From: Candidatus Heimdallarchaeota archaeon
GTDB taxonomy: Archaea > Asgardarchaeota > Heimdallarchaeia > JABLTI01
DNA: 64,000 nucleotides
Direction: 5' to 3'
NCBI GenBank assembly: GCA_018238155.1
Contig: JABCTZ010000037.1
Span: 62,001-126,000, forward strand
In this document: piece after piece, positions 53,469 to 62,747 of the stretch
How positions within the stretch are numbered: the first letter of the stretch is position 1
Layout: the number at the start of each line of letters is the position of its first letter
Program-made: the position numbers and the translations under genes
The notes under the pieces: model-generated
What the model saw: only the letters and a program-made list of their open reading frames with translations
Database searches by the model: none
What the model was told of the DNA's origin: nothing

Positions 53469-54377
53469 ATGGTAAATGAGTCACCTTTCTCCAGTAGAAA
53501 TACTATTAAACTTTCAAATAACGCTCTTAAAGAATTACTTAGTCCTATATCAGAGAAAGAACTAATCAATAAAATTGCTAACATCAAGGGTTGGAAAACA
53601 AAGCGAGTACCATTTACAGCTAAGCAATCAAAAAGAGAGTATTTCTTAATGCACCTTGGTGCAAATATTTCTTTGGCAAATTTCCGCGAATTCCGTATTA
53701 TTCGAGAACATTTTCAAATTTCGAAAATTAAGTGGAATGCATTCAGTTGGGATAAAAGTATAACACGATATTTTCCTGACAAACTAGAAAAGAAAATCGA
53801 AAATGTAATTCAAAATTTGACTGCAATGGTAAACTTAGACATTATATTAGTAGATGAAGAGACAAAAACGATTTTTCTTTTATTGGAACAATGGCAAAAT
53901 CAAATTGTATCAGACACCTTTCTATCAAGAGTTGAAACGAATATCCCAAAATATTTCCGTGCATATATGTGCTTGTCGAAAAAAATGCTCCTAGTTGAAA
54001 ATAAATCAGAAAAAGCTACAAATGAGTTTGTTAAGATTATCGAACAAGCATTTAATCTTACTATAGATAAGATTCGAATTAATGCAATGATTATTCGAGA
54101 GTTTGTTAAAAACAATCCTGAAAACTTAACACGATTGATTATTCGTGTTCCTCAAGAAGTAGCAGGTTTCGGAGGTTTATCTGAATTGACACTGCAAGGT
54201 TCGGATGTCATTATAGGCTCAAAGGGGTTAATGGATCGTCATGAAACCTCACCGATAAATGTTGGACCTTGGACAGGAGTCTCAAATGCCAATATTAGCC
54301 TTGATGTAGGGAAACCCTTGAGAGCTTCCACTGTTAAGGATGCACTTCAACTTTTTGATCTTTTGAAAGAAATGTAG
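53469..54377 (+). CDS. Protein of unknown function
   Basis: 302 residues, soluble, no motif I recognise. It includes ELINKIANIKGWKTKRVPFT, LLLEQWQNQIVSDTFLSRVE, an AGFGGLSELTLQGSDVIIGS stretch and a C-terminal helix. The central beta-alpha alternation could be a nucleotide- or nucleic-acid-binding domain, but I cannot assign it. ATG start at 53469. Confidence 0.55.
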   Translation: MVNESPFSSRNTIKLSNNALKELLSPISEKELINKIANIKGWKTKRVPFTAKQSKREYFLMHLGANISLANFREFRIIREHFQISKIKWNAFSWDKSITRYFPDKLEKKIENVIQNLTAMVNLDIILVDEETKTIFLLLEQWQNQIVSDTFLSRVETNIPKYFRAYMCLSKKMLLVENKSEKATNEFVKIIEQAFNLTIDKIRINAMIIREFVKNNPENLTRLIIRVPQEVAGFGGLSELTLQGSDVIIGSKGLMDRHETSPINVGPWTGVSNANISLDVGKPLRASTVKDALQLFDLLKEM

Positions 54378-54543
54378 AGGAAGTATTTTGTCAAAATAGA
54401 AACTTTTTTTAGTATAGTGGGAATAATTGCATCAAAAGTAGTATTATTATTTAGTAGCTACAACTTAATATATAGATAGAAAATATTTAACTATAGATAG
54501 AAACTAATCTAAAATATCTTAGTATTTAAGGTGGCAAATTAAA

Positions 54544-55323
54544 TTGAGCAACAATCTAGATAATTTATTAAGTGATATTTATTCTTCAGAAAGTCAAAGT
54601 CAAGGCGTAAAAGAACTAGCGGTTTTAATTAATAATCTTTCAAATTTACTTCTTAAGTCGATTAGCCAATTGGAAAGCCGAGTGCTTAAACTTGAACAAA
54701 GTTCAGGAGGAGGAGTTAGTAGTCCTTTAGCTCCAGCAACAACTCCTGCACCCAAACCAAAATCAGCATCTCCATTTAAACCGACAACTCCAGCATTGAG
54801 AACTCCACCGCCCCCTCCTAAACAAAGAGCTTCACCGGTAGCAACTCCAAGAGCTCAACCTACGGCTTCTGCAAGTGGAGCAGGACCAAGTTCAGCAGCA
54901 CAAGCTGCTTCTATGCTAGGTGCAACACTTAAACCAGCACCAACGAAAACTCCAGCTGCAAGTGGAGCAGGACCTTCATTCTTAACAGGAGTTGTAAATC
55001 CAAATACAAGCCAAGCTTCACCAAGTACTGTTTCAACAACAGGAGCTACAATAGATGCTTCAGCGCCAGTAAGTGCGGGAGGAGTTACTATAGATGCTTC
55101 AGCACCTGTAAGTGCAGGAGGAGGTATCGCTGGTCCCCGAGGAGGATTCAAAGGAGAATTAGCTGAAAAACTCGCAAGGAGAAGGGCAAAAGTTCAACAA
55201 CAACTTGATGATGATTTTGATGCACCAGAAGAAGTGGAAGCTGAAGAAGAGGGTCCAAGTAGTGAACTTAAAACAGATTTGGAAGATGAACTTAGAAATG
55301 CATTTTCAAAACTACAAGGTTAA
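54544..55323 (+). CDS. Proline/alanine-rich protein with N-terminal coiled coil and basic-acidic C-terminus
   Basis: 259 residues. Residues 1-55 form a helix with heptad-like leucines (LAVLINNLSNLLLKSISQLE). About 60-190 is a low-complexity linker of P, A, S, T, including an RTPPPPPPK-like run and a near-perfect tandem repeat, TIDASAPVSAGG followed by TIDASAPVSAGG with one residue between. The last 60 residues hold GGFKGELAEKLARRRAKVQQQ then an acidic helix. This resembles the proline-rich plus basic helix layout of WH2 or Ena/VASP-type actin regulators, but no strict LKKV motif is present. Unknown function. TTG start with AAGGTGG eight bases upstream. Confidence 0.55.
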   Translation: MSNNLDNLLSDIYSSESQSQGVKELAVLINNLSNLLLKSISQLESRVLKLEQSSGGGVSSPLAPATTPAPKPKSASPFKPTTPALRTPPPPPKQRASPVATPRAQPTASASGAGPSSAAQAASMLGATLKPAPTKTPAASGAGPSFLTGVVNPNTSQASPSTVSTTGATIDASAPVSAGGVTIDASAPVSAGGGIAGPRGGFKGELAEKLARRRAKVQQQLDDDFDAPEEVEAEEEGPSSELKTDLEDELRNAFSKLQG

Positions 55324-55332
55324 AGATCTCTT

Positions 55333-56064
55333 ATGCAGAAAAAAAAAGTTATTTGTTTGATTAGCGATGGGTTAGATTCACCTGTCGCAACTTTTCTTCT
55401 TGAACAAAAAGGATTACATGTAATAGGTATTCATTTTAATAACAAACCTTTTGTGGGAAAATCAAAATATCATAAAAACAAAGCTAAACCTTCAGAAGAT
55501 CCTATACCTAGTAAGATACTTTTTTCTCAACAAATAGAACCAATTGCATATAAATTAGTACATGCTTTTCAAAGTCAAAAATCATTCGAACTTTATATAG
55601 TACCACATGGTGAAGATTTAGGTGAAATAATCAAGAATTCTGGAGATGAAAAAATAACTTGTATTCTCTGTAAACGATTGATGTTAAAAAAAGCCGAATA
55701 CTTCGCCAATCAGGTGGGAGCTACTTTGATTGCTACAGGGGATATTTTGGGGGAACAGGCAAGTCAAACTATTGATACTCTAAAACTTATCGAGAGTTCT
55801 CTTTCAAGTACAAGACTAATTCGACCAAATATTGGTCTAAATAAAGAGGAAGTGATAGCCATTTCTAGGAAGATAGGAACATATCAACATTCAGAATTAG
55901 CAGCTAAGTTCACTTGCACAGCGGTTCCAACAAAACCCTCAACAAGAGCAGCTGAGGAAAGAATTGAATTAGCTGAAGCAAAACTTAATTTTGATGAAAT
56001 GATCGTGAAAAGCTGGGCAAAAGCAGTAACTATAACTATTTCTGAATTTAATGATAAAAATTAA
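55333..56064 (+). CDS. ThiI-like PP-loop sulfurtransferase (catalytic domain only)
   Basis: 243 residues. The PP-loop is LISDGLDSPVA near residues 9-19. Further marks are CILCKRLMLKKAEYFA, TGDILGEQASQTID and the cysteine CTAVPTKPSTRA, all in the order of the ThiI 4-thiouridine synthetase catalytic domain. The THUMP domain that precedes it in ThiI is absent. Nine bases separate it from the proline-rich gene upstream, and ThiL and ThiI-type genes lying close together hint at thiamine or tRNA-thiolation chemistry. The precise substrate is inference. Confidence 0.82.
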   Translation: MQKKKVICLISDGLDSPVATFLLEQKGLHVIGIHFNNKPFVGKSKYHKNKAKPSEDPIPSKILFSQQIEPIAYKLVHAFQSQKSFELYIVPHGEDLGEIIKNSGDEKITCILCKRLMLKKAEYFANQVGATLIATGDILGEQASQTIDTLKLIESSLSSTRLIRPNIGLNKEEVIAISRKIGTYQHSELAAKFTCTAVPTKPSTRAAEERIELAEAKLNFDEMIVKSWAKAVTITISEFNDKN

Positions 56065-56293
56065 TCATCAAAAAGATTTTTCTAGTGCCCTAAACAAAAA
56101 AACATTTTAATAGATATTAAATCTGTAATATAACGAGAATGATATCTTTACTAAAGTTAAAATACTAGCAAAGAATTCAAGTTAATAAATTGAAACTTTC
56201 ATCTAATAATACCAACCAAAACATTGGTATATAGAGAAAGTCTTTTGAATGAGTATAAGAATGAATGGTAAAATAAAAAAGGATGATGATTAA

Positions 56294-56707
56294 TTGAAAG
56301 GAATTATTACAGCTTCCAAACTTGTCTCATCTCCAAAGGAGATAGCTTTTCCAGATTCCGTTATGACTAACCTTGAAGAATTAAGCGGAGAAAGTGGAAA
56401 GATTTTGATTGTTTATGCTTCAAACGTAAAGGCAATTTATTTCTTTTCTGTGGAATCGGAAGTAATTAAAATTGGCATCAAGATTTATCCATTAACATCT
56501 AGAATTGTTGCAAAGATAATGGCTAAAATCAACGAATTCGCAAATAAGATAACTTATTCAACAGGTCTCTGTCTTGTAGATGATGTCTGTGTCTGGGAAG
56601 GATTTCTTGAAACCCGTCATCTTACTAGATCTAAAGAAGAAGTTAAGAACCTTCTAAAAGAAATTGAAGAAGTTCAAGATGTTGCAATCGAAGAAGTACC
56701 TCATTAG
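56294..56707 (+). CDS. Small ACT-like protein (paralogue of 62171-62611)
   Basis: 137 residues. The C-terminal half is a beta-alpha-beta fold resembling ACT (KIGIKIYPLTSRIVAKIMAKI, then YSTGLCLVDDVCVWEGFLE and EIEEVQDVAIEEV). It shares YSTGLC-DxCVWEGF with the gene at 62171-62611. The N-terminus (FPDSVMTNLEELSGESGKILIVYASN) differs. Function unknown; ligand or protein binding is likely. TTG start at 56294 after AAGGATGATG. Confidence 0.6.
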   Translation: MKGIITASKLVSSPKEIAFPDSVMTNLEELSGESGKILIVYASNVKAIYFFSVESEVIKIGIKIYPLTSRIVAKIMAKINEFANKITYSTGLCLVDDVCVWEGFLETRHLTRSKEEVKNLLKEIEEVQDVAIEEVPH

Positions 56708-56785
56708 AGGTCTTTTCTTTTACTTTTCAAATAACCTATATTCTTTATTTCAATAATTATTTCCACCATTTCTAGGTAAAATCAT

Positions 56786-56793
56786 TTTAAATA
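56786..56793 (+). promoter_or_regulatory. TATA box of the thiL gene
   Basis: TTTAAATA 35 bases before the ATG at 56821, giving a very short leader. Confidence 0.45.
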
Positions 56794-56820
56794 GAATCTT
56801 ATTAATATTTCAAAGGATAA

Positions 56821-57840
56821 ATGGTCAATTGTCACTTGAGGTCTTCTCTATTGAATTACACAATAAAAGATGTTGGTGAAAGAACTCTACTAAAGATGTT
56901 CGAAGAACTAATTGATGCGGGAGATTTACCTTATAATGATGATGCAGTTGCTTTTTCACTCTCTGAGAATCTATCTCTTGTGATAAATATTGATACCTTT
57001 GTTGCAAAAACAGATGCACCACCAGATATGACGCCATATCAAATGGGAGCAAAAACTGCTACAATGGCTATAAGTGATTTAGGAGCAAAGGGAGTACAAC
57101 CTCTATTCACAATCGCATCAGGTGCTTTCCCCTCAGATTTCAATGTTGAGAAAACTGTTGAAATAATAAAAGGAATAAAAGAAACTTCAAACAATTATGG
57201 TGCTAAATATCTTGGTGGAGATACCAATGAAGCTGATGATATCATTTTATCAGTTGTAAGTGCTGGAACAGCAAATAAAGAGAAACTTATAAAACGAAAT
57301 GGAGCACAGATTGGAGACATTTTACTCACTACAGGATATTTCGGATATACGGGTGCCGGATTCAAAGTGTTCTTAGAGCAATATGAGGTTAGAAAGACGC
57401 AATGTGAGAAATTCAAAGAAGCAATATACAACCCAAAAGCACGTTTGAAAGAAGGATTACTACTGGCAGAATTCGGTAAAATTACTAGCTGTATTGATAG
57501 TAGTGATGGATTAGCTTGGTGCTTGACGGAAATTCTTCGAAGAAAAGAAGGGTATGGGATAACAATTGAAAAAATGCCAATTGATGCAACTATATTAGAA
57601 TTTGCAAAAGAAAGAAATCTTAATGCATATGATTTGGCTTTGTATTCGGGTGAAGAGTTTGAATTAGTTTTTACAGTCAACCCAAAAGATTTAGCAGATC
57701 TTACTTCCTTTATGAAGAAAAATGGAGCTAAGATATTTCCTATTGGTAAAATAATTGAAAGTTCAACAAATAAAATACAACTTGAAACAGAAAGTGAAAT
57801 AATAGACATTCAACCAAAAGGTTGGGAGCATTTCAAGTAA
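56821..57840 (+). CDS. thiL: Thiamine-monophosphate kinase ThiL
   Basis: 339 residues. Family motifs are NDDAVAFSLSENLSLVINIDTFV, KTATMAISDLGAKGVQPLF (Mg and nucleotide contacts), LGGDTNEADDIILS, GDILLTTGYFGYTGAG, CIDSSDGLAWCLTEI and LYSGEEFELVFTV. ThiL adds a phosphate to thiamine monophosphate to give the active coenzyme. A weak AAAGGAT ribosome site and a TATA box 35 bases upstream suggest a short leader. Gene is followed by pus10 after 36 bases. Confidence 0.92.
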   Translation: MVNCHLRSSLLNYTIKDVGERTLLKMFEELIDAGDLPYNDDAVAFSLSENLSLVINIDTFVAKTDAPPDMTPYQMGAKTATMAISDLGAKGVQPLFTIASGAFPSDFNVEKTVEIIKGIKETSNNYGAKYLGGDTNEADDIILSVVSAGTANKEKLIKRNGAQIGDILLTTGYFGYTGAGFKVFLEQYEVRKTQCEKFKEAIYNPKARLKEGLLLAEFGKITSCIDSSDGLAWCLTEILRRKEGYGITIEKMPIDATILEFAKERNLNAYDLALYSGEEFELVFTVNPKDLADLTSFMKKNGAKIFPIGKIIESSTNKIQLETESEIIDIQPKGWEHFK

Positions 57841-57876
57841 AGATAATAGAAAATTAGATAAAGCAAATCTCTGTGT

Positions 57877-59208
57877 TTGAAAAATATGATAGAAGTTGCC
57901 AAAAAGATTTTGACCGAACAATTTCTTTGTACACATTGCTTAGGAAGGCAATTCGCTTTGCTTGGCTATGGGTTATCTGATAAAGAAAGAGGAGAGATAA
58001 TTCAGAATGCTCTGGTCATGGAATATTACGAACATATTAGTACTGATGAAGAAATATCACAGATGATAAAAAATATCTCAAAGTGTAATAATGAAGTGGC
58101 AACAAGATCCTTTTACAAAGCAACCAAAGAAAAAGTGGAACAAGATAAAATTACTTGTGAATTGTGTGACGGATTATTCGATAAACTCTCAGATTTTGTA
58201 TTAGAGATAAAGCAACTATTACTCAAAGAAGATTATCAGAGTTTTCTTATCGGAGCGATATTTCCTGTTAAGCTGATTGAAAGAGAAGATAATTTTAGAG
58301 CTAAATACAGTATTACTACAAGTGAAACAATGAAAGAGGAGTTTACTCGAGAGATAGGCAAAAGCTTGAGTAATGAAACAGGAAAGGCTCCAAGTTTCGA
58401 TTTACCGGACATGACCATTATCATTGATTTGCAATCCAATAAAATCAAACTTGAAAAAAGATCACTCTATATTTACGGAAGATATCGAAAATATATTCGA
58501 ACTATCCCACAAACAAGATGGCCTTGTTGGGAGTGTGACAGTAAAGGTTGTAAGAAATGTAATTTTACTGGAAAAATGTATCAAGAAAGTGTTGAAGAAT
58601 TAATTGCAAACCCAGTTATCAAAATTACCGGTGGAACAGGTTCCAAATTCCATGGAGCAGGTAGAGAAGACATTGATGCATTAATGTTAGGAAATGGCAG
58701 ACCATTTGTTCTTGAAATTCAAGACCCCAATATTAGATCTGTAAATCTAAAAAGAATTAAAAAAATAGTTAACAGAAAGGCGAAAGGAAAAGTAAAAGTA
58801 GGTCAATTAGCAATTACTTCTAAAAAGAAATTACAACATATAAAAAACTCCTCAACAAAGACCAAAAAAACATATCGAGCTAAAATTTCACTTGAAGATG
58901 AGATTTCTTCAGAGCTAATTCTAAAAATCATTCAAGAATTACATGGTGTTGTAATTAAGCAAAAAACACCACAAAGAGTTATGCATCGAAGAGCAAATCT
59001 TGAACGACCCAGAACTGTTTATGATATTAAGGTTAAAAAAACAGGAGAAAAAGAAATTGAAGCCGAGATTACTGGACAAGGAGGATTATATATTAAGGAA
59101 TTAATTTCAGGTGATGATGGTAGAACTCTTCCTAGCTTTAGTAGTATTATTGGTTTTAAAGCTAAATGCTATCAGTTAGATGTAATAAGATTACACTACG
59201 AATATTAA
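57877..59208 (+). CDS. pus10: tRNA pseudouridine synthase Pus10
   Basis: 443 residues. The N-terminal zinc knuckle CTHCLGRQFALLGYG with CELCDGLFDK, a second CWECDSKGCKKCNFTGK region, then the catalytic GREDIDALMLGNGRPFVLEIQDP with the aspartate. C-terminal motifs are FHGAG and KECYQLD-like FKAKCYQLDVIRL. Archaeal Pus10 makes pseudouridine at positions 54 and 55 of tRNA. The start may be the TTG at 57877 or the ATG at 57886. Confidence 0.92.
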   Translation: MKNMIEVAKKILTEQFLCTHCLGRQFALLGYGLSDKERGEIIQNALVMEYYEHISTDEEISQMIKNISKCNNEVATRSFYKATKEKVEQDKITCELCDGLFDKLSDFVLEIKQLLLKEDYQSFLIGAIFPVKLIEREDNFRAKYSITTSETMKEEFTREIGKSLSNETGKAPSFDLPDMTIIIDLQSNKIKLEKRSLYIYGRYRKYIRTIPQTRWPCWECDSKGCKKCNFTGKMYQESVEELIANPVIKITGGTGSKFHGAGREDIDALMLGNGRPFVLEIQDPNIRSVNLKRIKKIVNRKAKGKVKVGQLAITSKKKLQHIKNSSTKTKKTYRAKISLEDEISSELILKIIQELHGVVIKQKTPQRVMHRRANLERPRTVYDIKVKKTGEKEIEAEITGQGGLYIKELISGDDGRTLPSFSSIIGFKAKCYQLDVIRLHYEY

Positions 59209-59218
59209 AATGGTCTTG

Positions 59219-59782
59219 CTAAGACAACCATTCACTCATAAGGCTAGAATATAATTCATCCTTAACCTTAACTTCTTCATATTTTTCCGTCCGTTCTGAG
59301 ATTTCTCTTGCTAACAAATGGTAACACGAGGGAACATCTCTGCGATAAAGAGCATTAAATAAAAAATCCTTACACGAACAATATGTGTGCTCAATTACAA
59401 GATAATCTTTTTCTTTTCCACCGGTTACAACCCATCGGATTACTCCAGATGGTATGAAGGTGTATTTATGGATTTTTTTTTCGCCAACTAATTCCAAGGC
59501 TTTTTTTACTCTATCACCAAAGATAGATTCCAGTTGCTCTATATCCTCTAAACTCAATCGGCTATCTTTTTTTAATTGTAAAACTATTTCTGGAAATACC
59601 TCAAAAACCTTTAATTTTTTAATGCTCTTGGGTGATTTTCCTTTGATATTTTGATATTTTGACAATTTTTGGATAACTCCTTGTAAATCTGTTTCAATTG
59701 AAGTTCTTAAACTAATCGCCAGAGTTTCTTTCTTTCTTCTGGCAAAGAATTGCTTCTTCAATGCTAATAAGACCACAAGCAA
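59219..59782 (-). CDS. SWIM zinc-finger protein
   Basis: 187 residues. The SWIM motif CSCKDFLFNALYRRDVPSCYHLLARE (CxCx..CxH) lies near residues 134-160. It is the form seen in SWS1/Shu2-like proteins, whose eukaryotic members assist Rad51 paralogues. An N-terminal helical region precedes it. The gene overlaps the RNase H-fold gene by 71 bases; a later start in the overlap is possible because no ribosome site is plain. A recombination role is inference from the motif. Confidence 0.75.
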   Translation of the reverse strand: MLVVLLALKKQFFARRKKETLAISLRTSIETDLQGVIQKLSKYQNIKGKSPKSIKKLKVFEVFPEIVLQLKKDSRLSLEDIEQLESIFGDRVKKALELVGEKKIHKYTFIPSGVIRWVVTGGKEKDYLVIEHTYCSCKDFLFNALYRRDVPSCYHLLAREISERTEKYEEVKVKDELYSSLMSEWLS

Positions 59783-60551
59783 CTTTTGTTGCTAACTCTT
59801 TTGTAATAGTTACATCACCTTTGGAATATTGTCTTGATAGTACTTGAATTTCTTTCAATTCACCATCAGATACTTCCAATTTTTCAATGCACTGTACACT
59901 TTCTCCATAACGAAAAGCTATTTCCATAGCTGCTGTTGCATCCTTCCCTCCGCTGATATCAATACCCAATCTAGTGCCATTTTTCAAAGCTGTTTTTGCT
60001 GTTTCGTTATTCATTGGTGTGGTTTCTAATTCATCGACAACTTCAAGATCAACATCATTTGGTTTAGCATTTAACAACTCATTCATTAATAAAATTCTAC
60101 GATAGCCACCTGTAGAACCCAATCGAATTAAAGCCATTTTTGCAGGTGTGTTCTTAATTGAAGTAATTACATAATTTACTGCTTCTTTTATAACTCTAGT
60201 TTCTAAGGTCGCACGTAAACAACCATCAGCTATTACTGCCACTCCAATAGTCAATCCGGGATCTACACCCACGATTACAGATTGCCAAATATGTTTGCCT
60301 TCTAACCCTAAAGTAATTTTTGATATTGCCAAATTAATATTGCCTGTTTCTACCATACTTAGAACTATTTTTTGAGGATAATTTGTTGCTTTGATTTTTT
60401 CTTCCATTTCAGTTGTTACTACGATGATTGAACCCTTAGAGGGTCTGTCACTTGGAGAAATATGTTCAACTAAAAAACCACCCTTTTTCAATCGCTCGCT
60501 AAGTAAATGACATAACCGAAAATCCATAGTTGCAAGAGAAATTAACAACAT
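59712..60551 (-). CDS. RNase H-fold protein, RuvC/YqgF-like
   Basis: 279 residues. The start region contains a HisB-like alpha-beta segment (GGFLVEHISPSDRPSKGSIIVV). The nuclease-type core is VIVGVDPGLTIGVAVIADG (strand 1 with D), ETRVIKEAVNYVITSI, LEVVDELETTPMN and GISGGKDATAAMEIAFRYG (late D). The motif set resembles RuvC/YqgF-type resolvases. Overlaps the SWIM gene at its 3' end, so the two probably work together; a possible recombination pair, as inference. Confidence 0.65.
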   Translation of the reverse strand: MLLISLATMDFRLCHLLSERLKKGGFLVEHISPSDRPSKGSIIVVTTEMEEKIKATNYPQKIVLSMVETGNINLAISKITLGLEGKHIWQSVIVGVDPGLTIGVAVIADGCLRATLETRVIKEAVNYVITSIKNTPAKMALIRLGSTGGYRRILLMNELLNAKPNDVDLEVVDELETTPMNNETAKTALKNGTRLGIDISGGKDATAAMEIAFRYGESVQCIEKLEVSDGELKEIQVLSRQYSKGDVTITKELATKVACGLISIEEAILCQKKERNSGD

Positions 60552-60719
60552 AGCACCTTCAATGAACTCTTAATCATTTTAGAGTGATTATTGATATTAA
60601 AGATTATTTCTTTTTTGAAAAAAAAACATTAAATAGATGATACTGAAAGAATATTTAAAGAAGAACATTTTGATATTAAAAAGAAATATTTTATGGATAA
60701 AAGAAAACGTGGAATTGAA

Positions 60720-61400
60720 ATGGCAAAAATTACATATCCTCTTCTATTGGTAAACTTCAAAACATATAGTGAAGCAACTGGAAAGAAAGCTCTTGAGTTA
60801 GCAAAAATTTGTGAAAAAGTAATGAAAGAAACTAGTGTTTGTGTTGCTGCTGCTGTGCAAGCAACAGATATTCGAATGATAGCTTCTGAAGTAGAAATTC
60901 CTGTTTTCGCTCAACATATTGACCCAATCAAACCGGGCAGCAACACAGGGCAAACAATGATTGAGACGGTGAAAGAAGCAGGAGCAGTTGGAACACTAAT
61001 CAATCATAGTGAAAGGAGAATTAAACTTTCGAGTATTGATGAAATTTTAACACTCACGAAAACGCATGATCTTTTCTCATGTGTCTGTGCTAGTACACCA
61101 CGAATTGCAGGTGCTGTTGCAGCATTAGAGCCCAATTGTTGTGCAACAGAGCCCCCAGAGTTAATTGGTTCAGGAATATCTGTAAGCACTGCTCAACCTG
61201 AGATTATTACTGAAACAGTTAATATAATAGCAAAAATCAATCCATCAGTTGTTTCGCTTTGTGGAGCAGGTATAACTAACAGTCAAGATGTTAAAATTGC
61301 CCTTGAATTAGGAACAAAAGGAATACTTATTGCATCAGGGGTAGTTAAAGCTGCTAACCCAGAGAAAGTACTTATGGAAATGGCTTTGATTACAAAATAA
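60720..61400 (+). CDS. tpiA: Triosephosphate isomerase (archaeal short form)
   Basis: 226 residues. Lysine in LLVNFKTYSEATG, histidine in FAQHIDPIKPGSNTGQ, glutamate in EPPELIGSGISVS, and the phosphate-binding VVSLCGAGITNSQD and GILIASGVV at the end. Archaeal TIM is shorter than the bacterial enzyme, as seen here. The Asn-Lys pair near the start favours the ATG at 60720 over the one at 60693. Acts in glycolysis and gluconeogenesis. Confidence 0.95.
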   Translation: MAKITYPLLLVNFKTYSEATGKKALELAKICEKVMKETSVCVAAAVQATDIRMIASEVEIPVFAQHIDPIKPGSNTGQTMIETVKEAGAVGTLINHSERRIKLSSIDEILTLTKTHDLFSCVCASTPRIAGAVAALEPNCCATEPPELIGSGISVSTAQPEIITETVNIIAKINPSVVSLCGAGITNSQDVKIALELGTKGILIASGVVKAANPEKVLMEMALITK

Positions 61401-61574
61401 AGAAGATATCAGAAAAAATTACTAGAGAAACAAATCTTTAGAAAAAATTTCTGTAACAATAATATTTAATAAGTTAGAAAAAAACAAGAATAATAACTCA
61501 AAGAGAATGTAACTAATAGATAACAATCGAAGTTATTTACCTTCTCTCAGAGAATAGTAATTGAGGTTCAAGCA

Positions 61575-62105
61575 GTGCCAGAAGAAATTAAATTTCAGGT
61601 TCCAGTTAAAGTTGCTGATTTCATTGATAAATTAACTAAAGATGGTTATTTTAATTCTAGGGAAGATTTTGTTCGATGTTCTGTTGATATTCTTACTCAG
61701 CTTTATGGTCTTTCAAAGACATCAAAAGGGGGTAAATCATTATTAGATGTTTTATCTGACAATAAACAAACAGAAGCAAAAACAACGAAAAAAGTCGAAC
61801 CCACCAAGCAAACTACTACGACTAAAAAAGTTACTTCATTCACGCCAAAACCATTACCAAAGAAAAAATCAACTGAAGCTCTAACACAGGAAGATTATGA
61901 TGTGCTTGATTTATTTGCGGGAATGAAATTTGAATTTGAAGATGCTTTGCATGCAAGATTTACAATGGAATTAATGAAGCAAGCAAAAGCACCTATACCT
62001 AAAGAGCAATTTCTTAAGATATTAGCGAAACTCCAAGCAAAAGGCAATCTAGAAAAGAGCAATCATAATAACAAAATAGTTTGGAAGCTTATTGAAGGAT
62101 ATTAA
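61575..62105 (+). CDS. RHH-like N-terminus with C-terminal winged helix
   Basis: 176 residues. The N-terminal 45 residues (VPVKVADFIDKLTKDGYFNSREDFVRCSV) resemble a ribbon-helix-helix (CopG) domain. A lysine/threonine-rich linker (TKKVEPTKQTTTTKKVTS) is followed by a winged-helix-like domain (ALTQEDYDVLDLFAGMKF and KEQFLKILAKLQAKGNLEKS). Likely a transcriptional regulator or DNA-binding protein. GTG start at 61575 with GAGGTT twelve bases upstream. Confidence 0.65.
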   Translation: MPEEIKFQVPVKVADFIDKLTKDGYFNSREDFVRCSVDILTQLYGLSKTSKGGKSLLDVLSDNKQTEAKTTKKVEPTKQTTTTKKVTSFTPKPLPKKKSTEALTQEDYDVLDLFAGMKFEFEDALHARFTMELMKQAKAPIPKEQFLKILAKLQAKGNLEKSNHNNKIVWKLIEGY

Positions 62106-62115
62106 TTAAACAAAT

Positions 62116-62141
62116 AGCTAGCTTTTTTTGTGAAACTAGCT
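62116..62141. terminator. Possible terminator between convergent genes
   Basis: AGCTAG (62116-62121) pairs with CTAGCT (62136-62141) around a loop that contains a run of seven Ts (62123-62129). Confidence 0.35.
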
Positions 62142-62170
62142 CAACGTTCCTTTATCTATTAGTGAGGGAG

Positions 62171-62611
62171 TCATTCTACTGATAAGACTTTAATATCTAC
62201 CCCTGTTATTCCGTCAATGGTCATGATGTCTTCCTTTAATTTCTCAATATTAATTTTATCAAACTCTTCTGCATCAATGAAGCCATCAAATACACACTTA
62301 TCTTCTAGAAAACACAAACCAGTAGAATAAAGCGCTTTTAAACCTAAACTCAAAAATAAATTACCAATCCTCTTAAGAAAATCTGGCGTTAACTGTCCAA
62401 TATCAATAGCTATTTTATACACCTTATCTGTCATGGTAGGAATTATACGAATAATTTTAGTGTTTGGGGTTAGAATAACTGCAGCATAATTTCCTTCTTC
62501 TGGTTTAAGGGCATCAAGAAAATCAGCATTAAGTTGTAAAGCTTGTTCTGCTTCTAATTTAAACATACGAGCCATTGTTATTTGAGGAATTTCGACTTTT
62601 TTCTTGGTCAT
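62171..62611 (-). CDS. ACT-like small protein (paralogue of 56294-56707)
   Basis: 146 residues. The C-terminal ACT-like unit is KVYKIAIDIGQLTPDFLKRI, then YSTGLCFLEDKCVFDGFIDAEE and IDGITGVDIKVLSVE. The N-terminus (MARMFKLEAEQALQLNADFLDALKP) is helical. It shares YSTGLC-(L/V)-x-DxCV-(F/W)-(D/E)GF with the 56294 gene. Both look ACT-related but neither has a catalytic domain. ATG start, with GAGGT upstream. Confidence 0.6.
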   Translation of the reverse strand: MTKKKVEIPQITMARMFKLEAEQALQLNADFLDALKPEEGNYAAVILTPNTKIIRIIPTMTDKVYKIAIDIGQLTPDFLKRIGNLFLSLGLKALYSTGLCFLEDKCVFDGFIDAEEFDKINIEKLKEDIMTIDGITGVDIKVLSVE

Positions 62612-62747
62612 TTATTTTTACCTCTGATTCTGAGTTAATTTTGAGAAATAAAAATTATCAAAAATTATTGACATATTTATTTCTAGTTATGAATTAAAAT
62701 TATAGTAATTAAATAATTCCTAAAAAAAATCATTTTTGTCGTTCTTT

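Noticed and set aside
54855..55151. 98-codon minus-strand ORF inside the proline-rich gene
   Set aside because: Shadow of the low-complexity, GC-richer linker on the other strand.
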